From positions 868,001 to 932,000 of the forward strand of contig OX388306.1 in the NCBI GenBank assembly GCA_947579605.1: 64,000 nt of DNA, in the 5' to 3' direction. The DNA is from Athripsodes cinereus (lineage: Eukaryota; Arthropoda; Insecta; Trichoptera; Leptoceridae). The notes below the pieces were generated by a model that was given only the letters and a program-made list of their open reading frames with translations, was not told the DNA's origin and ran no database searches. The position numbers and the translations under genes are program-made. Within the stretch, counting starts at the first letter, position 1, and each line of letters starts with the position of its first letter. Shown piece by piece: positions 15,001 through 24,990 of the stretch.

Positions 15001-18000
15001 TTAAAAAAACACCTTCCTGGTGTTCTGTCAGGCCCCTCTAATCTTGACTATATTGTTTTTATTGCAGTAGCGAAGTATTGTAATGGAAATGATTGAATTA
15101 GGTTGATTAAATATCAAGAGGACAGTTTTCATGTTTCTTACATGCAGCTGATCTCCTGGCTACCCCACTTGTGGGATATGCCGTGATGGTATAGTAGTAG
15201 TAGAAGTAGTAGTAGTAAATATCAAGAAATAATCTTAAAAAAATATTATAATTTATTAACGCTTTTAGTGCCAAGGAGTGCCATCGCGCTCCTGTGTATA
15301 CATGCCAAAAGTGCCAGGAGCGCGATGGCACTCCCGATATCAATATGTGATAGGCGTGCAGCGGGGAAGGTCACATGCATGCAAAAAAAAATTTTTCACT
15401 TATTTCATATTGTATATATAAAGTTCAACATGGGTAAAAGCTAAATAAAGTTTAAAAAAGATTCCGGGTAAAAAAAAAAAATTTAACCCAAAATGTCAGA
15501 ACTTGAAAATAGTTCAAATAAGACTGCTCATAGTTCAAGTTGTGAAGAAAGTGATGGTAGAAGCGACATTGTGGTCCTGTCTAATCGCATGATGCTACTT
15601 TTGAGTGAGAGTGACTTAATTTGTGCCCTCTGCAAAAAAGGGCCCCATGGGGTCTGTGCGGAAAAGCACATAAGCACATTTTTTTTTTTGATTTCTATTT
15701 TTGTAGATAATAATTTTCTTCCACAATATTTTTTTCCATCATTTTTTTTACTTTGAATATCCATCTTTGAGGTTTCTTGAAGGAAACACTGAAAGAATTT
15801 TGAAAATCGGGTAATTTTCGGAAAAGATACATTTCTTTTTCGAGATAAGGGTAAATGACATCAAAAACTACGGTTTTCTTTGGCATTTTTAAGTATACGT
15901 GAGAAAAAAACAATGGCACTAAAAGGGTTAAAAATAAAAACACGAAAATATGACAATGATCAAAGAGTGACGCGACTTATCACAGATTCTGTGATGTCAC
16001 AGTGCTCTTTCTTGTGTTAGTGATCTATGTTAGCATGGCAATTTTAGCTAAGAGATTTTCCTTAGCATAAATAATATTTTTCATGTATGGCAACATTTCT
16101 TTGACAAATGTCTGTTAACCTCTAATCTACGACTAAAGTTAAAAGCTAAACTAAAGATGTCTTAATTTTCATTATTAGGTTTTTCTTCATCACTTGACTC
16201 CCCTTATGAGTCGTCCCAGTTTCCCCTCGCTATGGCTGCAAATGTTGGGGCTATTACGTTGTAACTTGCAAGGAGGTCCTCACTCTTCAGATTTGCTGCA
16301 TGAGGCGACGTTGGAATCTCTAAAGAACATGTTACTGGTTATGGATTCAGTTAAGGTAAAGTAATAAATTAAATATTTAAATTGCATCTAATAAAGGCTG
16401 GCCAAAATGCGCTCCGTTTTTTGCACAAAAGGCTCCCAATATATTTAAGCGATTAAGGCATTTCCTGCAAATAGGTTAGTCAGGCAGATCAATTAAAATT
16501 AACATACATTATTATCTTTTTGCAACACAAAAATTTTGTTCCATTTAAGATTGTTGCACGCCTCTAAATTGAATGTGATGAATGTCTTAAACGCATTATG
16601 AGAACGTTTTATGAGTACCTACATGCCTTTTACAGAACACTCAAAAACTTACAGAGAAGAGTGAGAGTTTATTTATTTTATTAATTAATTATTATTGACT
16701 GCTAATCTGTTTTAATATGTTCAAGAAAAAAATTCTTGAACATGTAAAAGGTTCAACAATGAGTGACATGACAGTTGTTACCTTTGCGTCACTCAAAGTT
16801 CATAATACACAAAACAGTTTCACAATGGTACACATACATGCGAGCAAACAATTATAAAACAAAACGTTTCAAAATTAAACTCTTACATCTATTAAATTAA
16901 TCAATAAAGATACTTTTTTTCAAATTTATACAACATAAGAATGGTCGAGTTCTGTCATATCTACATAATCAGTAAGTACGCAATCAAAATGCAAACGTAA
17001 CTATATTCAGACATTATAAAAAAAACATTTTATTTTGGCAAATATATAGCATTATATTGCTTTTTTAAAATATTAATTATTTATTTTTGTAATGTTAAAG
17101 AAATAACTCATTGTTTTTGCAGGTATTCAATGATGGTGATGGATATTCAGAGCTGTGGGACATCACATGGGAAAGGATCAGTACATTCCTACCTAACCTC
17201 AAGCAGGAACTGTTCCCCTATATTACAGGTAATTTAAATATTCTACAATTCTCCCATCCTTGAGAATTTGATCCAGGTGTTCCAGCCATGTAGTTTTTGG
17301 ACGTCTATGTTTTTTGACACCGCCTCTTTCAGATATGTTGAAATAACTTTATTTGTCAGATATTTCAGGAGTCCAAGAACTCCTATTTATCCGTTTAGGT
17401 GACAATTTATTTATCTTTCAACTCTCTCTAGTCTGTCAGTACTGCTATGCCAGTGTCGGCATCTCCTCTATCAGATATATACACTTTTTGTCATCCTTTC
17501 TTTACCATGCACTCCACATGTCCAAGCCATTGCGACTTATTTACACGCATTTTATCCACAACGCTCCTATCCCATCTGCTCATTCTCCTTACTTAGGATT
17601 TATTCATATTATTTATTTATAGCCAGTTACACACTTCAGACAACACACAAAAATTATATGACAAGTGTTATGTTATGTAGGTATGTATTCTTTGTCGACA
17701 CATATTTGCACAAGTAAACAAAATAACAATTTTATTATTTCTTCTTATGAAGTGTGATCTAATAATCCATATTCTGTATGTATGGCTTTGACTGGCAACA
17801 CCGAGAAAGCTAAGTAGGGGGAGTACAATAGATCTTATAGGTCACGGTGCATACCATACCTCATTTAAAAAAAAAATCTTGTTCTATTTGGATGGTGTAC
17901 CTCATTGCTGAATTCAAGATGTAGAAATAAATGTCTTACACTTAATGTTCTACAAATAACTCTCTTTTGTAAAATGCTCAAAAACTTACAAAATAGAGTA

Positions 18001-21000
18001 TTTATTTATTTATACATACATCCACGGCGTGAGCCTTTTACATGTTACAATATACATAAAAACAAAACATAATTCTCATTCACAACACAGTTGGAACAGA
18101 ACAACAATTGGTGAAGAACAAAATATAATAGGGAATCAAACTATAGCAATTATAAATTAATTATTTATATATAATGAGTTACAATCCATTGGATTGGTCT
18201 GCAACGAGTTTTGTCTTTCTTCTCCATTCCTCCCTATTCTCAGCCAGTCTTTTTAGCTCTACGTATGAGCCACAATTCATGTCCCTCTTCAGTTGGTCCA
18301 TATACGCATCTCTGGGCCGGCCTCTGCCATTTGTGCCCTCGGTCCTACCCTCCGCGATGGCGATGAGGAGTCCTGGGTGCCTGATGTTGTGGCCAATCCA
18401 GTTAGCTCGTTGTTGGCTGATTCTCTTAAGGAGTTGCCTTTTTTCGCCTACCCTGTTTAATACTTCTTCGTTTTCGACGTGTTCCGACCAATGGATCTTC
18501 AGCATGCGTCTGTAGCACCACATCTCAAAGGCCGCCAACCGTCCGCTTTCAATCTTGCTGATGGTCCATGTCTCACAACCATAAAGCAAAATGCTCCATA
18601 CGAAGGCTTTAGTAAGGTTCTTCCTTACGCTTAAATCAATATTTGGGGATTCCAATATTTTAGACTTTTTGTTAAAGGCAATCCTTGCCTGGTTTATTCT
18701 GCTCACAATTTCTGATTTGGAGCGTCCATTCTGGTTTATTCTGCTGCCCAAGTACACAAACTCTTTTACTTGTTTGATGCTCACTCCGTTTATGGCAATG
18801 TTCGCAGTCGTTTCCTCCCTTCCAACGACCATACATTTTGTTTTGTCTTTATTAATTTTCATGTTGTACTTTGACAGCAGTGTACTTTCCATTTTTTGTA
18901 AGGCTTCGTTCAGTTCTATCTCGGAGTCTGCGAGCAGGGCTATATCGTCAGCATATCGAATCATGTCGACCTTTTTCCCATTTATTTTTACTCCTGTCCA
19001 GTTCTTCATTTCTTCTCTCAGTTCATCAATAGCTCGCTGTATATAGCAGTTAAAGAGTGCTGGCGACATTGAGCATCCCTGTCTTACACCTTGTTCTACC
19101 CTCGCTTCTGCGCAGCTCTCTCCGCTTTCAATTACGGCCATTTCGTTCTTATATAGGCTCCAGATTGCTCTTCTGTCTTTGTAACTCATTCCTATTTCGT
19201 TTAGGGTGTTAAAAAGTTGTTCCCATTCTACTTTATCGAATGCCTTTTCTAGGTCGATGAATGCTATATATGTGTTTCTATTTACTGTTATCCTCTTTTC
19301 GAGAACAAGTCTTAGACTCAGAATCGCATCTCTTGTACCTGTCTCTTTGCGGAATCCAAATTGATCTTCTGAAAGTGTTTCGTTGATTTTACTTTCCACC
19401 CTTTTCATTATAATGTTGGTGAGTATCTTAGAAGCGTGTGATATCATGCTTAATGTTCTGTGTTGTTCGCACTTTGTCGTACCTGTTTTCTTAGGTAGCG
19501 CTCGTATCAGACATTTGGCGAAGTCCTCAGGTATTTCTCCTGTGTCATATATTTTGCAGACAAGCTTATACAGTGTGTTAAGCATGCCGCATTATTTAGT
19601 TTGATTAAATTAAATTTAAACACTGTGTCTTTCACTTAAAGTATTTAAAATTAGTCATGAAGAATAAAAACATTCGAGTGAGAGTGTAAATGCCAACAAA
19701 GGTTTGTTATGAGAGCATATATTATTATTTCACTGTAAAACACCGTACTAAAATAAAAAGTTATTGTAAATGTGGCGATGTTGTTTCAGAATCCAGAAGT
19801 GTTCAACCAAGAGTCGGTAATCAGCCGCAGCAAGATAATAATGCCACTTTCCCATCACCTACACAGTCATCAACGGAACAAATGATTGCCGCTGTCTCAA
19901 GTTCTGATATCCCTTCACCTCAGAGTCCATCACTATCCAAACATTCACCTGTATATCCCAATCAGAATTCAAATACCCCAGCTCCATATTCTAGTCAGAA
20001 TACAGCAACTCAACCTCCTCTGATGCCTGTAGCCATGCCCCAGATTCCGACTCAATCTCCTGGTGGAAACAGACACTCTTCAATAATTTTACAACCTCCA
20101 GCAATGACTCCTCAGATTACACCTCTTCTAGCACATACGGGACAAGTAAGTTATATGTAATACTAGCTGACCCGGCAAACATTGTTTTGCCGTATACATT
20201 TGCCATATACTATTTTTTTTTTTTTTTTAATTTTATTTTAACAGATATCGCTATTAAAAATAGGGGTTAATGGTAGAAGGGTTAAAATTAAGGGCTATAT
20301 GTATTTTTTAATGCCTCACCATAAAAAAATTAAAATTAAAAAAATTAACCAAAAAATAAAAAAAAAATTCGGGGTGGACCACCCTTAACTTTAGGGGTAT
20401 GAAAAATAGATGTTGGCCAATTCTCAGACCTACCCGATAAGCACACAAAGTTTCATCAAAATCGGTCCAGCCGTTTCGGAGGAGTAAGATAACTAACACC
20501 GTGACACGAGAATTTTATATATTAGATATTTTTATAAACAATTACAAACATCATTAGATGAAGGTTTTATGCAGAACAAACAATGTATTGATCTGGCGTT
20601 AAGGTTTTGACTATATAGTCAATAATATTGTAAAAAACTTCATCGACTGTCAAATGACAATGTGTGGCAATTCACTCGATAAAGATTTGAAATCTCTAAT
20701 ACATGGTCCAGGCTGGATCATATTTTAGTGAGAATGTCCAATCATGATTATGGAGGAAGTGGTTCTCGAAGATGCTCTAAATAGAAAAGGCTGGTTTGTT
20801 TTCTGTACTCCCAGGATGAATGTTGAAGGGTACCACTTCAGCTTCTTCCTAAAAGAGTTGTTGGTAACCTGTTGCATCTTGCAAATTATTAATTTGTTAA
20901 AAATTTCTGTTCAAGTGAATTTTATTTTCAGATTATGACTCAACCAATCGGCATAGCCGTACCAGTTTCATCTTTCAACGCTGGCCAAAACTACCCCATC

Positions 21001-21705
21001 TTGTGCCCGAATCCAGTGCCGCAAAAATATTACAACAGTCAATTAGTCAATATGTCCAACAGTGCAACTAGTCCTCTGCTGAATCTAGCGTCGCAACAAA
21101 GTCAATATTCTGGTTTCACATCTCCGTCATTTACGTTAGTTAGTCCACAGAGCAGTCAAGAAAGTAATCAAAATATTTTAGATGTTTCCAAAATTGCAAT
21201 GACACAACAAAATACAAATGCAAACATAACAGAAACGACGAGTATTGAAGCGCAACAACCTGGTTCCTTGTACGTTGAATATCTCACGAATCCTTACAGT
21301 TCTTTACCAGATGTCCCAACACAAGAACCGTTTCTAGAGCAGAGTGGTCCGTCTAGTTTATTAAATGTCTCGTTCACAAATCCCATTGAATCTAAAGAAT
21401 CTTGTCAATTAAGCGGGTCAATGTCAAGCATAGATACAAATTCTAACGTTGCGCCTAATTTAAATATTGTCAATCCCAAATCTCAAAGTGTTACGTCAAG
21501 TCCAATGCACGGCATTAATCACGGTATCACTGCAATGCCGTTTGGGTCTAGTGAGAATATCAGAACACAGGTAAACGTTGGAGAAGCGCAACAGTCTTCG
21601 GGTATGTTTAGTTTTTCTAAATATTTCTATACAGATTCTTCCAATATTCCTCCGGGATCAGAAATATTGTATAGTGAAAATAGTTTGCCAATCAATGAAG
21701 GATAA
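1..21705 (+). CDS. GBF1: GBF1/gartenzwerg-type Arf guanine-nucleotide exchange factor, 3' part (partial at 5' end)
   Basis: Large Sec7-family GEF that activates Arf1 at cis-Golgi/ERGIC membranes for COPI recruitment. Exons read from frame and GT-AG sites: <1-123, 522-730, 2134-2296, 2520-2715, 3083-3231, 4223-4495, 6205-6329, 6870-7116, 7918-8056, 10310-10422, 11437-11662, 12567-12742, 12981-13089, 14212-14294, 14713-14886, 16179-16355, 17123-17228, 19790-20145, 20932-21705. Together they give 1305 codons plus stop without a frame break. Exon 1 contains FRLPGEAP, the Sec7 glutamic-finger loop; exon 2 has the Sec7 C-terminal half ([13 protein letters not shown]). Later exons match the GBF1 HDS regions: [50 protein letters not shown]. 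Exons 18-19 are a Pro/Ser/Gln/Asn-rich tail that looks disordered and poorly conserved. The DCB, HUS and first half of Sec7 lie upstream of the window. The introns carry most of the transposons listed below. Family assignment is secure; the exact last-exon boundaries are likely but not proven. Confidence 0.93.
998..1385. repeat. tandem array with alternating 70- and 66-bp units
   Basis: The motif TGTACAGACTCACTTTAATT starts at 1001, 1071, 1137, 1207, 1273 and 1343, so spacing alternates 70, 66, 70, 66, 70. The long unit carries TTATGTAGTTATATAA and the short one TTAGTTACATAA between copies. It is a two-unit higher-order array of about 136 bp in the GBF1 intron after exon 2. Confidence 0.9.
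1690..1755 (+). ncRNA. hammerhead-ribozyme-like motif 1
   Basis: CTGATGA at 1704-1710 matches the CUGANGA core. It is followed by a possible stem II GAGAGC / GGAA loop / GCCCTT (one mismatch, one G-U) and then GAAA at 1728-1731. Stems I and III are not convincing. Such motifs are known in Penelope-like retroelement ends and retrozymes; this may be a decayed copy. Self-cleavage is not shown. Confidence 0.4.
2742..3020 (+). repeat. tRNA-derived SINE, family 1, near full-length
   Basis: A tRNA-like head (TGGTGCAGAGG as A box; GAGGTCCTGGGTGCATCC around the B box) is followed by a body containing GTGTCCTGTGAAAGGCAGG, GACATTTTACATCTTA, GCAGCTGGTCTGCTGGCTAC and GTGATGGTATA, ending in a short TAG tail. 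The same body recurs at many places in the window. It lies in the GBF1 intron after exon 4. Confidence 0.7.
3303..3827 (+). mobile_element. MITE with TAA target duplication (PIF/Harbinger-like), copy 1
   Basis: Termini TGGGGTGTTCAC and GAGAACACCACA are inverted, with internal GGCGAATATCGCCAGGC / GCCTGGCGATATTCACC. TAA flanks both sides (3300-3302, 3828-3830). A second copy in the opposite orientation lies at 26519-27050 with TTA flanks. A three-base TWA duplication is typical of PIF/Harbinger. No transposase. Confidence 0.8.
4864..5019. repeat. fold-back repeat with hammerhead-like centre
   Basis: About 50-bp inverted arms (AATTTATAAATAATTAAAAA and its complement) enclose CTAACG...CGTTAG and the core CTTGAGAATGCC...GGGCGAAAACG (GAAA at 4956-4959). 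The centre resembles a decayed hammerhead (CUGANGA, stem, GAAA), with mutations in the first box. Confidence 0.55.
5025..5165 (-). repeat. retroelement 3' end with TTATTATT tail, copy A
   Basis: Reads on the minus strand as GGTTAGTTGGAAGATATCGC, then CGCGATAAACTC, ending ACAATAAAGTTTATTATTAT. The same 3' end occurs in plus orientation at 37850-38095 in RMI1 intron 6. Confidence 0.6.
5340..5742 (-). repeat. SINE family 1, minus strand, split by an insertion
   Basis: The CTA-type tail and ACCATCACGGCATATCCCAC start at about 5345. Body sequence runs to AACACCTGCC at about 5536 and resumes with TTTTACAGGACACTCGAAAA at 5704. The intervening ~165 bases begin with (ATTTT)n and are flanked by CTTTTA-like repeats, consistent with a short retroposed insertion. 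Confidence 0.6.
6125..6185 (-). ncRNA. hammerhead-ribozyme-like motif 2
   Basis: Minus strand: CTGACGA at 6174-6168 fits CUGANGA, followed by stem II AGAGT / GGAA loop / ACTCT with perfect pairing, then GAAA at 6150-6147. This is the best core in the window. Stems I and III are weak, so it may be a decayed or divergent copy. It lies just upstream of GBF1 exon 7, in antisense. Confidence 0.45.
7223..7386 (-). mobile_element. 5'-truncated LINE 3' end with 12-bp target duplication
   Basis: ATCATTATTATT flanks the insert exactly (7211-7222 and 7387-7398). Minus strand encodes a terminal peptide [15 protein letters not shown] before a stop and a (TGAT)n tail. The same terminus recurs at 46992-47116. 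Confidence 0.8.
8395..8947. mobile_element. piggyBac-like MITE 1 (TTAA-flanked)
   Basis: TTAA at 8391-8394 and 8948-8951 flanks imperfect termini CCCTTTGCACTCCTTA and (complement) CCCTTACCACTCCTAT. TTAA duplication and CCC ends fit piggyBac-type elements. There is no transposase; the 553 bases are very AT-rich. Confidence 0.75.
9000..9660 (+). repeat. decayed retroelement 3' end with AAATA tail
   Basis: An open stretch at about 9104-9268 ([17 protein letters not shown]... [14 protein letters not shown], stop) is followed by a pyrimidine-rich 3' region and an (AAATA)n tail near 9630-9660. The peptide looks like the end of a retroelement ORF, but I cannot name the clade. Located in the GBF1 intron after exon 9. 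Confidence 0.4.
11830..12080 (+). repeat. LINE 3' UTR fragment with AAATA tail
   Basis: Ends TAACATGTTAAAGGCTTTGG CCGTAAATAAATAAAATAAA (split here), closely like the 3' end of the LINE at 18000-19600. It is followed to about 12330 by simple AAATA/AAAT-rich sequence. Confidence 0.5.
13130..13462 (-). pseudogene. internally deleted LINE: reverse-transcriptase fingers fused to C-terminal tail
   Basis: The minus strand from 13455 reads [20 protein letters not shown] ..., then [17 protein letters not shown] (RT fingers and motif A). It runs directly, with a frame change, into [20 protein letters not shown], the Cys-rich tail normally several hundred residues later. The palm with the YxDD box is therefore missing. 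The upstream edge is cut at 13463 by a Helitron-like start. It lies in the GBF1 intron after exon 13. Confidence 0.7.
13463..13690 (+). mobile_element. Helitron-like 5' end, truncated
   Basis: Begins A|TCTATACTAATATATAAAGG, then GGCTTTGAAATTACTGAACC GATTTG (split here) and CCCCGGGTTACATAGG, the common arthropod Helitron 5' pattern. No CTAG-type 3' end was found nearby, so the right edge is approximate. Confidence 0.5.
13770..14090. mobile_element. long inverted-repeat (fold-back) element F1
   Basis: Arms 13770-13902 and 13979-14090 are near-complementary: ACCAATCAGAAACCTCGATT, GCTTACGAATTGGCTC, GGCTTAAGTGATCACTTTCG. The ~75-base centre contains TGGAATTGGTGAACGTTGTC. Related pieces occur at 25578-25992, 47540-47570 and 61480-61570. 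No coding capacity. Confidence 0.8.
15120..15225 (+). repeat. SINE family 1, 3' part with TAG microsatellite tail
   Basis: TTACATGCAGCTGATCTCCT, CCACTTGTGGGATATGCCGT, GATGGTATAGTAGTAGTAGA tail. 5'-truncated copy in the GBF1 intron after exon 15. Confidence 0.7.
15260..15927 (+). mobile_element. piggyBac-like element 2 (TTAA-flanked, internally deleted)
   Basis: TTAA at 15256-15259 and 15928-15931. Termini CGCTTTTAGTGCCA and TGGCACTAAAAGGG are inverted. An open frame starting at 15493 ([20 protein letters not shown]...) could be a transposase N-terminal remnant; it degenerates into AT-rich sequence. A strong internal repeat of GGAGTGCCATCGCGCTCC and its complement lies near the left end (15274-15333). 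Confidence 0.75.
17235..17605 (-). pseudogene. LINE ORF2 C-terminal fragment
   Basis: Minus strand near 17600-17520 reads [20 protein letters not shown] then LGHVECM, the WxGHV-type C-terminal region of many LINE ORF2 proteins. A related fragment lies at 34180-34535. Frames are broken. Confidence 0.5.
17755..17870 (-). repeat. dispersed repeat P, minus copy
   Basis: Shares TTTGACTGGCAACACC, GGGGGAGTACAATAGATCTT, ATAGGTCACGGTGCATAC (complement) with plus copies at 35495-35700 and 62095-62285. No termini or coding recognised. Confidence 0.6.
18000..19600 (-). mobile_element. 5'-truncated LINE with open reverse-transcriptase frame
   Basis: An uninterrupted 468-codon frame (19585-18179) encodes the RT of a non-LTR retrotransposon. 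Visible: [19 protein letters not shown] (fingers), [14 protein letters not shown] with motif A Asp at residue ~111, [14 protein letters not shown] (motif B, ~165-178), YADD at 211-214, thumb VYLGSRIN, and the tail [14 protein letters not shown] ... [16 protein letters not shown]. The endonuclease and ORF1 are missing, so the copy is dead on arrival. The 3' UTR ends in (AAAT)n near 18000-18012. The clean frame suggests a recent insertion. It sits antisense in the GBF1 intron between exons 17 and 18. The clade (RTE-, L2- or Jockey-like) cannot be fixed by eye. Confidence 0.88.
20163..20526 (-). mobile_element. short non-autonomous Helitron A
   Basis: On the minus strand it starts A|TCTAATATATAAAATTCTCG and ends GCCGGGTCAGCTAG|T, i.e. 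TC start, CTAG end, A-T target. A GC hairpin precedes the CTAG end. The 3' end is only 17 bases past the 5' splice site of GBF1 exon 18. Sequence GGTCCAGCCGTTTCGGAGGA is shared with a widespread arthropod family. A relative is the larger Helitron at 54074-58174. Confidence 0.75.
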
Positions 21706-21777
21706 TTTTACTAATAAATTATGTTCAATAATGAAGTATTGTGTGATATAGTGGATTCTTGACTGGTAAAATCATGA

Positions 21778-21783
21778 AATAAA
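21778..21783 (+). promoter_or_regulatory. candidate poly(A) signal of GBF1
   Basis: A canonical AATAAA lies 73 bases after the GBF1 stop codon (21703-21705). It is the first such hexamer downstream; other AATAAA hexamers occur further on in this AT-rich gap, so longer 3' UTRs are possible. Confidence 0.5.
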
Positions 21784-22584
21784 ATGTCTTTTGTCCATCT
21801 ATTTTTACCACAAAATTTGTAAACAAGTAGCTGGATACCATAATGAAATGATAAAAAATCAAAACTAGTTAATAGAGTGAATATGATTCTATTGTATTAC
21901 TTGTTGATTACGCACGACTGGTATAGTGATCTATACCGGTCGTGCGTACAGTATATATTGGCACTTGATGATAGGAACTCTGAGTCTGCGAAATCGGTTG
22001 TGTATAATTAATCAATACACAACTAATACCTACTACATAATAAAATGATTATAAGTTTTAAAAGTGTTAGAAAGTTAATGAAATTGATTATAAAATATTT
22101 TAACAAATATAGTCAATTGAATATCAATTCAGATTATAATATTTTAAGAAGGCAAAAAGATGCCTTTCTTACAAATAAAAATTAGTGATTGGTGTCGCAG
22201 ATCTTATTTCTAACATCAGTATTTTTGTCATTTTTGGATTTAACCCATTCTAGATGAACCATTCACATGGATTTGATTCCAAAAAACGAGCTGAAACATT
22301 CTGTTCACTCTGAGAATTGAAACCATGATCCTTCGCTTACAAGGCGAGTGTTTGGACCACTAGTCAACCTATTTGAATAGGTATTAACTAGGAAGGTATG
22401 TTGTACATGGTACACATACATATGTGAACTTCCTTTAGGAATGCATAATACAGAGTTTCGATGCTTAGGAATTGACAAGAGGCTGCTCAAAAGATTCTAC
22501 AAATTCGAGCAATAATTTTATTTAGACCATAACTTGAAAACTTTGTTTAAATTTATTTTACATTTTTAATCTGAAATTCGAGTT

Positions 22585-22775
22585 TGTCACCTTGTCACTG
22601 AGTAGCTGAAGTGGGTCACACAGGCATTTCAAGTCTATAATTCAGCGATGAGGTATGCCATGGACTTTGAATGTTTTATTGTCATGACAGAAAGACGATG
22701 AACTACATATTTGTTTTTATATGCAATAAGTTTTTAGTTACCATACTTGTGGCAGATGTTGTGATGGTGTAGTTA
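22585..22775 (+). repeat. degenerate SINE family 1
   Basis: ATAATTCAGCGATGAGGTAT GCCATGG (split), then CTTGTGGCAGATGTTGTGAT GGTGTAG match the SINE body and tail with many substitutions. The stretch 21784-22584 before it shows no gene. Confidence 0.5.
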
Positions 22776-23207
22776 AACAGGAATCCAAATGGATGGCAAA
22801 TTGAGAATCTACTGTGTGAATTATTGACACCAGTTTTGAATTATTTATTATCTTTATCTTGCTTTATTGTATCAAGATATTCTTCATGTATAAACTTGTA
22901 GAGATATCTCTCTGCCAGATCTACAAAGATAAAGTCCCTTTTCTTTAAAGTCCGCAATGTCATAATTCTATTAGCTAGTACTAGAAATTTTTTCATGTTG
23001 CTCAGATATAAATGAAGAATTTATAAATATATTTGTATGTACACATTTGATGTATTAGCTCCACGTGTCATTAGATATTTTCAAACAAATTTTGTAGACT
23101 AATTAATTTTCTGAACGTTCAATCGATAAAAATGATTTAATTTGTGACTTTTTGAGTTTGATTGAAATCATAAAAATTGCAAACACTACTTTATGAAGAT
23201 CTGGGTA

Positions 23208-23349
23208 CCTAGACAAACCGCACTTGGCAATCGACTACTGACGAACTTTTCGACAATCTACCTACAATGTACCATGTAATTATGCGTTATTGTTGCGGTT
23301 ATTGTCGAAAGTTCGTTTGTAGTCAATCGCCAAGTCCAGTTTGTCTAGG
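23208..23349. mobile_element. 142-bp fold-back element
   Basis: CCTAGACAAACCGCACTTGG ... pairs with ... CCAAGTCCAGTTTGTCTAGG; arms of ~55 bp also include ACGAACTTTTCGACAAT / ATTGTCGAAAGTTCGT. Centre contains the local repeat GTACCATGTAATTATG. Confidence 0.75.
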
Positions 23350-23620
23350 GAGTCTGGAATTCAAATTCCATTTCCACCACCAAAATACATAGTTGAATAA
23401 ATTGCGATGATTTATTTTCTGGATTAAGTTGAATATTTTGTTACTATTGATTTATTAAATTGAAAATGTATTATTCTTGTTATAAATAGTGGATAATCAT
23501 TGTTATCAAACTTATTACTTAATAATTATGAGGTGCCTAATAATTTGTAGATTCTTTTTTTGCATCAGTGAATTTTTACTTCTGGTGGTGATGGAATTGT
23601 GATACAAGCACATCATTATA

Positions 23621-24282
23621 CAGTCTAACTTGATTAACTCGAACTTCTATAACTCGAATTTGTGGATAATTCAAATTTTTCTCAAGTCCCTTTAAAAACG
23701 CATCACTTTTATGTTAAAAAATCTTGTTTAATTCGAATTTATTTTGTTTAACTCGAATTTTGTATAAAAATAATTACATTATGCACCAGTACATTTATTG
23801 CCGATTCGTCACTTTCCTTCCACAATATCTTAGAAAATTAGTCACGGCGACAATAAAGATCAACGAGTCCTTTTCAGGTATGTTCCTGGAAAGGTAGATT
23901 ATCATCGGCGGCGCTTTCACTTTCTTCCCCACTAATTACACCCGAACACATTGAATAGTAAATAAACATCATCCATATTTTAATGGTCTTTCTTTCAATT
24001 TGCCGCTGAAATATTGACTGATATTTTTTTATGTTTGAAAACATTATGCAGGTACTTTTTATTACTTTTGACGCAATACATAATATTATATAGGTACATG
24101 TTATGACAACGCCTAGTATGTACTTAAGTAGGATACATAACGTACATCCAAGGTCGTATGCGTAGTAATATAAAAACTGCGCATATTTTGGAGGATATAC
24201 TATAAACTTTTGTAACTCGAAATTTTGGTTAATTCGAATTTTTCTGCGGTCCCTTGAACTTCGAGATAGTCAAGTTCGACTG
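23621..24282. mobile_element. pogo/Tigger-like element, internally deleted
   Basis: Termini CAGTCTAACTTGATTAACTC and (complement) CAGTCGAACTTGACTATCTC are flanked by TA on both sides (23619-23620, 24283-24284). TCGAATT/ACTCGAA subterminal repeats are abundant, as in pogo/Tigger ends. No transposase remains in the 662 bases. Confidence 0.8.
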
Positions 24283-24541
24283 TATAAGAAATTTCCTAAT
24301 TTCATTAAAGATTTCTTTCATTGTAGATTAATTCATGTATTTTCATTCTGACTAACAAACAATCAGTGTCATTTACAATTTAACAATACCATTAGTAAAA
24401 TAAATTGGTGTGTATGTCTGAGAAATTGCATGAATGTAGAGGAATTGAAAAGAGTTAGAAAGGATAGAACTTCATTCTATTTTTTATGGCGTTTTATCTT
24501 CTCTGCCCACCCTGCTTGGCATACGGTGCGAGGGTATAGAT

Positions 24542-24990
24542 CAGATGTTCCCAAACATTTTTTCTCATAGACCACTTTCCCCTTTCACAACACAAGCTTT
24601 CAGCTTACTGTGAAAGGTGTATAAGGTTGTATTTGGGTATATTATAACAAAATCCAGATAGGTATATCTTTAAAAAAAACTTGCTGGTTCCGGTGGACAC
24701 CTTGTATTTCTACCCCCCCGTCGCTGAATTTTCAAAATGGTATAGGAATTTGAAATATTTCAAAAACTCCTCGGTTTTCTTAAAGAATATTTTCTCCCAG
24801 TACCTTTTTCTACAATGTACTGGGTATTCGTACCGACTATTGTTTATGTCAATATCTGGCGCTTTTACCGAATATCCGAAACTTGAACTATGGATTTGTG
24901 GACCCTCTTTTACAAATCGTGGACTCCCATTTTTTAGTCACGCCATCGTGGACCCCTGGGGGTCCACCTGGACCACTTTGGGAATCACTG
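24542..24990. mobile_element. hAT MITE with 8-bp target duplication GTATAGAT
   Basis: GTATAGAT at 24534-24541 and 24991-24998 is exact. Termini CAGATGTTCCCAAAC and (complement) CAGTGATTCCCAAAG fit hAT ends. Internal GGACCCCTGGGGGTCC hairpin near the right end. No transposase. Confidence 0.9.

Noticed and set aside
18174..19604. Plus-strand open frames of 60-151 codons at 18174-18515, 18591-19046 and 19383-19604
   Set aside because: They are exact antisense shadows of the LINE reverse transcriptase, which has all the family motifs on the minus strand.
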